From GCA-2748575 sp965222725 (GTDB lineage Bacteria > Pseudomonadota > Gammaproteobacteria > Pseudomonadales > Ketobacteraceae), in contig OZ244969.1 in assembly GCA_965222725.1 (NCBI GenBank), forward strand, positions 2,232,001 through 2,296,000: a stretch of DNA of 64,000 bases, read 5' to 3'. The notes beneath the pieces are model-generated. The model did no database searches. It was not told the origin of the DNA and saw nothing but the letters and a program-made list of their open reading frames with translations. The position numbers and the translations under genes are program-made. Positions 60,155 through 64,000 of this stretch are shown here, one piece after another. Positions within the stretch are counted from its first letter, which is position 1. Every line of letters starts with the position of its first letter.

Positions 60155-60930
60155 AAGCTTTTTCTGTTACGCGTCAGCAGGGCCTGAGCCTGGTGGAACT
60201 GATGGTCGCCATGGTGCTGGGATTGCTGATTACCGCCGCTGTTGTTCAGTTGTTTTTGACCAACCGGCAAACCTTTAATTTGCAGCAAGGCATTGCTTCT
60301 GTTCAGGAGCAGGGACGTTTTGCAGTGGATTTTCTCAGTAAGGAAATCATGGGTGCCGGTTATGGCAACGTAGCAGCACCGGTTAAATTTACTGAAACCG
60401 AAGGCGAAGAAGGCAGCGAAGATGGCACCCTTCATGATGTGTTGCACATTCTGGTGGGCGTTAATGAAGACGATCCTGATAAAGGCCCTAAAGACTGCTC
60501 CGGGGGTGTACTGAATGAAACATCGGAAGGCACCATCACGCCGGCGGAAACATTCAAGCGTTATTACGTCAACGTGGAAGCGGATGGCAATGGCGTGTTG
60601 ATGTGTGAAGACAGCGACGGTTCGAGTGTAGTGTTGATCGACAACGTAGAGGCCTTTCAGGTGCTTTATGGTGTCGCCATAAGACAAAATAATAGTACGA
60701 CGTATCGATACCTGCCCAGAGACAACGTCAGCAACACAGACGAAGTGGTCAGCGTGCGTTTTGCTATTTTGCTGGCCAGTGATGAAGTGGCGGTCAGCGA
60801 GCGCGATCAGGCGCAGAATGTGGAAATATTCGGAACCGATTATAGTAGCGACCTGGATTTTGAGGACGGCAAGCTGCGTCGTCTGTTTGTGTCCAGCGTA
60901 GCGTTGAGAAATGTGGCGGGAGGAGGTTAA
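60151..60930 (+). CDS. pilW: Type IV pilus minor pilin PilW
   Basis: 259 residues. Prepilin segment QQGLSLVELMVAMVLGLLIT near residue 9 and a large globular domain (VQEQGRFAVDFLSKEIMGAGY, VSVRFAILLAS). Overlaps pilV by 4 nt and precedes pilX by 2 nt, so the genes are coupled. Confidence 0.92.
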   Translation: MKAFSVTRQQGLSLVELMVAMVLGLLITAAVVQLFLTNRQTFNLQQGIASVQEQGRFAVDFLSKEIMGAGYGNVAAPVKFTETEGEEGSEDGTLHDVLHILVGVNEDDPDKGPKDCSGGVLNETSEGTITPAETFKRYYVNVEADGNGVLMCEDSDGSSVVLIDNVEAFQVLYGVAIRQNNSTTYRYLPRDNVSNTDEVVSVRFAILLASDEVAVSERDQAQNVEIFGTDYSSDLDFEDGKLRRLFVSSVALRNVAGGG

Positions 60931-60932
60931 GG

Positions 60933-61529
60933 ATGAACCCGGAAAAAAACAGTCAGTTAACAGCGGTTTCAATAAAGCCCCGGGGGGCCACCCTTATTGT
61001 GGCTCTGGTCATTCTATTGGCTATTACCTTGTTGGGCGTTGCCAGCCTGCGTAGTGGTATTTTCCACGAGCGAATGTCCCTGAACTCTCAGGCCGAGACC
61101 CTGACTTTTCTTGGCGCCGAATCATCTATTAACGGCATCCTTTCTTATGCCATGGAAATTCGCGAAGAGCGAGTGGATGACTCCTTCTTTACGGATGCGG
61201 TGCTCGGCGTAGGCCAGAAAAACTGCATCACCAAAAACGGCATTTCCGATGCACTCTGTGCCAATACGGCCGAGGCACTGGACACCCGTGGCAGCGGTGT
61301 TGTTTTTGCCCAGGCAGAAACAGAATACGTGCAGCAAACCAAGCTGTTCAACAGCGATCCCGACACCCTGGCTTATCATACCTTCGACACTATTGGCACG
61401 GGCTACCTGCGCCAGGATCTGGAGTTGCCCTTTGCAACCAGAAACAGCCAGCAGTGGAAAATGCTGGGGGTGGCAATGCCCTTTACCATAAGTGCCCAAC
61501 ACGTCAAAGCGGCCAAGGCCGATAACTAA
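60933..61529 (+). CDS. pilX: Type IV pilus minor pilin PilX
   Basis: 198 residues. PilX-type N-terminus: PRGATLIVALVILLAITLLGVASLRS, with a nonstandard start of the helix lacking the usual G-F-T-L-x-E site, as in other PilX proteins. GIFHERM follows. Works with PilY1, encoded next after 37 nt. Confidence 0.9.
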   Translation: MNPEKNSQLTAVSIKPRGATLIVALVILLAITLLGVASLRSGIFHERMSLNSQAETLTFLGAESSINGILSYAMEIREERVDDSFFTDAVLGVGQKNCITKNGISDALCANTAEALDTRGSGVVFAQAETEYVQQTKLFNSDPDTLAYHTFDTIGTGYLRQDLELPFATRNSQQWKMLGVAMPFTISAQHVKAAKADN

Positions 61530-61566
61530 TCAATAGCAAATAATGTTTATAAAAGGACAAGGACCC

Positions 61567-64000
61567 ATGTTCAACCACTATTACAAGGCAGCTTCAATCG
61601 TCTTGCTGGGTATGCTGAGTGTTACAACCCAGGCGGATGACCTGGATATTTATGCTGGCGCTACGGTGACAGGCACAGCGACCCCTGAATTGATATTTGC
61701 TATTGATACCTCCCGAAGTATGAGTTGCGCACTGGATCAGGAACCTTTCAGGGACGCAGAGAAATGTTTCGCTAATGCGAATCAACGACGTATTGAGGAG
61801 TTGATAAGTAGCTCGGGCACCATTAATGATATCTCTGATATATACTCTAATCTGGGTATTGAGGGTTATGTGATCCCGGATAACGTCAAAATTAATCTGG
61901 TGCGCGAGGTCATGGGGAGCGTGCTGGCCGAAGGTGGCGAACTTTCAGACGATGTTAAGGTTGGGTTAGCATTTTATAATGATCCGGGTGGTGCCATCGT
62001 ACAGCCGTTGAAAGCTCTGGGGGATTCGACTGGTTACGCAGGGTATAGCGATCACCGGGGGCTCCTTATGGCTGAATTGAACAATGTGGTACCTAACGGT
62101 AAAACTCCCATTATGGGTACGTTGCTTGAGATTGGGCAATACCTCAACAGTGGGCAAGTTATTAACGGAAAACAGCGAATGCCGGCAGAGGACCTGGAAT
62201 CGGCTGGGTATTCTGATGGTGGTACGCCTTATCTCATCGGTTACGGGCTGAAATATGGGCAAACTGCTCGAACCAGCCATCCGCAAACGGTTACCGAGGA
62301 GTCTTTGGCGTATTTCGCAGAAGAGGCGTGCCAAGCTCAAATTGAAGCTGAAGTGGTGCTGGGAAAGAGTCACATCGCTTGTATAAGTGAGTCGTTAGGA
62401 CTGGTTGGAGATGTATCGCCACCTGTTTTCTATAATGAAGATATTAATCGCGCATCTGTATGTGGTAACAATGCAGAGCAGGCAGACGGGCTGGCCACCA
62501 CTCAGGTGGTTCTGCTTTCTGATGGTCTGGCATTCGGTGAAAGGCTGAACTTTGAAGCTGAAGGCGCGTCAATGGCTACGTGGGTTCGTCGCTTCGTTAC
62601 GGCGGACCGCGATGCTACAGGAGTGATTACTGCTGGAGAAGTCTTTGATCAATCGGCGGATGACTTTCCTGAGAGCGCAAGGTTTACAGACCTGGGTTGT
62701 CCTGAAACTGCGTACTCCAACGGTGATAGCACCGAGAAGCAGCAATATGAAAGCTGTCTCGCTAATATTGCTAACCGGTTCCGGGAGCTGGATGTAAAAG
62801 TCAATGTTATAGGTTTTGCCATTGATGATGATGATTTTGATGTTAACAATAATTACCTTAGAAAAATCGCTGAGATTACCGGAGGCGATTTCCGATATAC
62901 CAATGATGTGGGTGAGCTTCAGTCATTTATAGTCAACCTGGCTTCTGGCGCAGTTGCAGCATCCAGGCTTTCTGTGCCACTTTCTCCCTCTGTGGCTGTG
63001 AACCCGGGTTCGATCCTCACCAACTCAGGTGAAGTCTATATACCCGGCTTTCAGTCCGGTGACTCCAGTTTCTATTATGGCAACCTCAAAAAGTACGAGG
63101 TTGAGGTGAGGGCGGCGACCACTGATGCAGAAGGCAATGCCACAAGCTACGAAACCGTATTGGTAGGTGCTAACGGTGACGCCACCGAGGAATGCCAGAT
63201 TGGTGATGATGAAAATAATGTTTATACCTGTTTTAAAAGTGACGTGCGTGATTTCTGGGCCAGTGCAGCCCCACAAGGTGTAGACCGTAATTATGCTGCC
63301 GTCACTGTTGGTGGTGCCGCCGCAGAACAGGGGGTTTTTGGCCCAGACCCCACGGATGGTCGCAAGGTGTTTATTCAGAATGGCAAAGACTCCCACGAAC
63401 TCAAACAATTAAACCTGATTTCCATCGATGGTAATGCCGATTATGGTACGCCGGATGAAGATGCCCTGCACCTTACAGTCGATGAAGTCGATATCGCTAC
63501 TAAGAATTACTATGCGCAGTTGGTGGAAGATCCCGGTTCCCCTGGGAGTTATTTCGCCAGTTTCAATGCCTTGCAAGCCGCTATTGATGGTGGAGCCACT
63601 GGTTTGCTTAGCAATAATTTTTCCCATGATCTTATCCGCTGGCTGAGCGGAGTTGATCAGAACCGTTTTAATAGTGAAGGGGGATATACCTCTATCGGCG
63701 ACCAGAATGAACGTGCCTTGCTTGGCGCAAATGCTCCGGTTGTAAATGCAAGTGAGGATCTGAGCAAGTCACGGTTATATTATGGTGCAATTGTTCATAG
63801 TTCCCCGACGTTGGTCAATTATAGTTTTGATCGCACGGATGATGGTCTGGTATACGACAATACAATATTTGTCAGTGGGAATGATGGCTTTTTGCGGGCA
63901 GTGGACGCTTCGGACGGCACTGAACATTTCAGCTTTTTTCCGGAAGCGCTGATCCCCAATCTTGCCGCCTGGTACCAGAATTCCCCTGGAAAAATGGTAT
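61567..64000 (+). CDS. pilY1: Type IV pilus tip adhesin PilY1, N-terminal part, cut by window edge
   Basis: The first 811 codons or so are in the window and the stop is beyond it. Signal peptide about 1-23. A von Willebrand A-like domain begins near residue 40 with the metal site DTSRS (D47, S49, S51). A beta-propeller begins near residue 735 (YYGAIVHSSPTLVNY, then SGNDGFLRAVDASDG), the C-terminal domain typical of PilY1, involved in pilus extension, surface sensing and adhesion. An acidic stretch with DYGTPDEDALHLTVDEVD may bind calcium. ATG 61567 has AAAGGAC 9 nt upstream. No frameshift was seen. Confidence 0.92.
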   Translation, partial: MFNHYYKAASIVLLGMLSVTTQADDLDIYAGATVTGTATPELIFAIDTSRSMSCALDQEPFRDAEKCFANANQRRIEELISSSGTINDISDIYSNLGIEGYVIPDNVKINLVREVMGSVLAEGGELSDDVKVGLAFYNDPGGAIVQPLKALGDSTGYAGYSDHRGLLMAELNNVVPNGKTPIMGTLLEIGQYLNSGQVINGKQRMPAEDLESAGYSDGGTPYLIGYGLKYGQTARTSHPQTVTEESLAYFAEEACQAQIEAEVVLGKSHIACISESLGLVGDVSPPVFYNEDINRASVCGNNAEQADGLATTQVVLLSDGLAFGERLNFEAEGASMATWVRRFVTADRDATGVITAGEVFDQSADDFPESARFTDLGCPETAYSNGDSTEKQQYESCLANIANRFRELDVKVNVIGFAIDDDDFDVNNNYLRKIAEITGGDFRYTNDVGELQSFIVNLASGAVAASRLSVPLSPSVAVNPGSILTNSGEVYIPGFQSGDSSFYYGNLKKYEVEVRAATTDAEGNATSYETVLVGANGDATEECQIGDDENNVYTCFKSDVRDFWASAAPQGVDRNYAAVTVGGAAAEQGVFGPDPTDGRKVFIQNGKDSHELKQLNLISIDGNADYGTPDEDALHLTVDEVDIATKNYYAQLVEDPGSPGSYFASFNALQAAIDGGATGLLSNNFSHDLIRWLSGVDQNRFNSEGGYTSIGDQNERALLGANAPVVNASEDLSKSRLYYGAIVHSSPTLVNYSFDRTDDGLVYDNTIFVSGNDGFLRAVDASDGTEHFSFFPEALIPNLAAWYQNSPGKMV

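Overview
The window is a chromosomal segment of a gammaproteobacterium, most like the Pseudomonas/Alcanivorax/Ketobacter side of the class. The strongest evidence is the gene order from about 45.4 kb to the right end: ispB, rplU-rpmA-obgE-proB, rpsT, murJ-ribF-ileS-lspA-fkpB-ispH, then type IV pilus minor pilin genes ending in pilY1. This matches the arrangement known from Pseudomonas aeruginosa. Protein families (BioB/F/H/C/D, RhlB, FolE2, Tsx-type porin, SrkA, ELM1-like, DUF938) fit the same group. The genus cannot be named from the sequence alone. No rRNA, tRNA, CRISPR array, prophage or complete insertion sequence was seen.

Layout. 1-6.1 kb: the 5' part of srkA (running off the left edge), comF, and a divergent bioBFHCD biotin operon with a BirA-like operator on its promoter; bioA is absent here. 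6.2-9.7 kb: a tiny protein resembling the two ends of a flagellar rod/hook subunit, a SprA-related putative metalloprotease, and a 602-residue acyl-CoA dehydrogenase behind two PsrA-like palindromes. 9.9-16 kb: accessory genes, including a lone M91-like metallopeptidase, a periplasmic protein with eight regularly spaced cysteines, a YihG-like acyltransferase, a MarR regulator, a Rieske ferredoxin and an exported GH5 glycosidase. 16.1-22.6 kb (minus strand): rhlB, then a molybdenum hydroxylase operon (2Fe-2S subunit, Tat-exported catalytic subunit, XdhC, MocA-like cytidylyltransferase) and a DUF938 methyltransferase. 22.7-31.3 kb: cupin, FemAB-like acyltransferase, M48 peptidase with LemA, SLT transglycosylase, Tsx-type porin, CurA-type reductase and folE2.

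31.4-35.2 kb: cysS and thrS, separated by about 450 bp of repeats. These include a 189-bp MITE-like element bounded by TA and a second element with perfect 22-bp inverted repeats. The cysS half next to them has unusual codon use. 35.4-45.4 kb: a two-domain 6-pyruvoyl-tetrahydropterin-synthase-like gene divergent from an NDH-2-like flavoprotein, a solute-binding protein, a DUF35/thiolase pair, a second-type peptide deformylase, a Lar-like zinc protein, a hybrid sensor kinase and an ELM1-like protein. 45.4-58.4 kb is core housekeeping. 58.5 kb to the end is the pilus priming/adhesin cluster, with pilY1 cut by the right edge.

No complete novel multi-gene system can be claimed. The best candidates for follow-up are the mini flagellar-axial protein with its metalloprotease neighbour, the M91-like peptidase with its operator-like palindrome, the eight-cysteine periplasmic repeat protein, the MITE/REP cluster beside a possibly mosaic cysS, and the short tandem repeats before proB and ileS.
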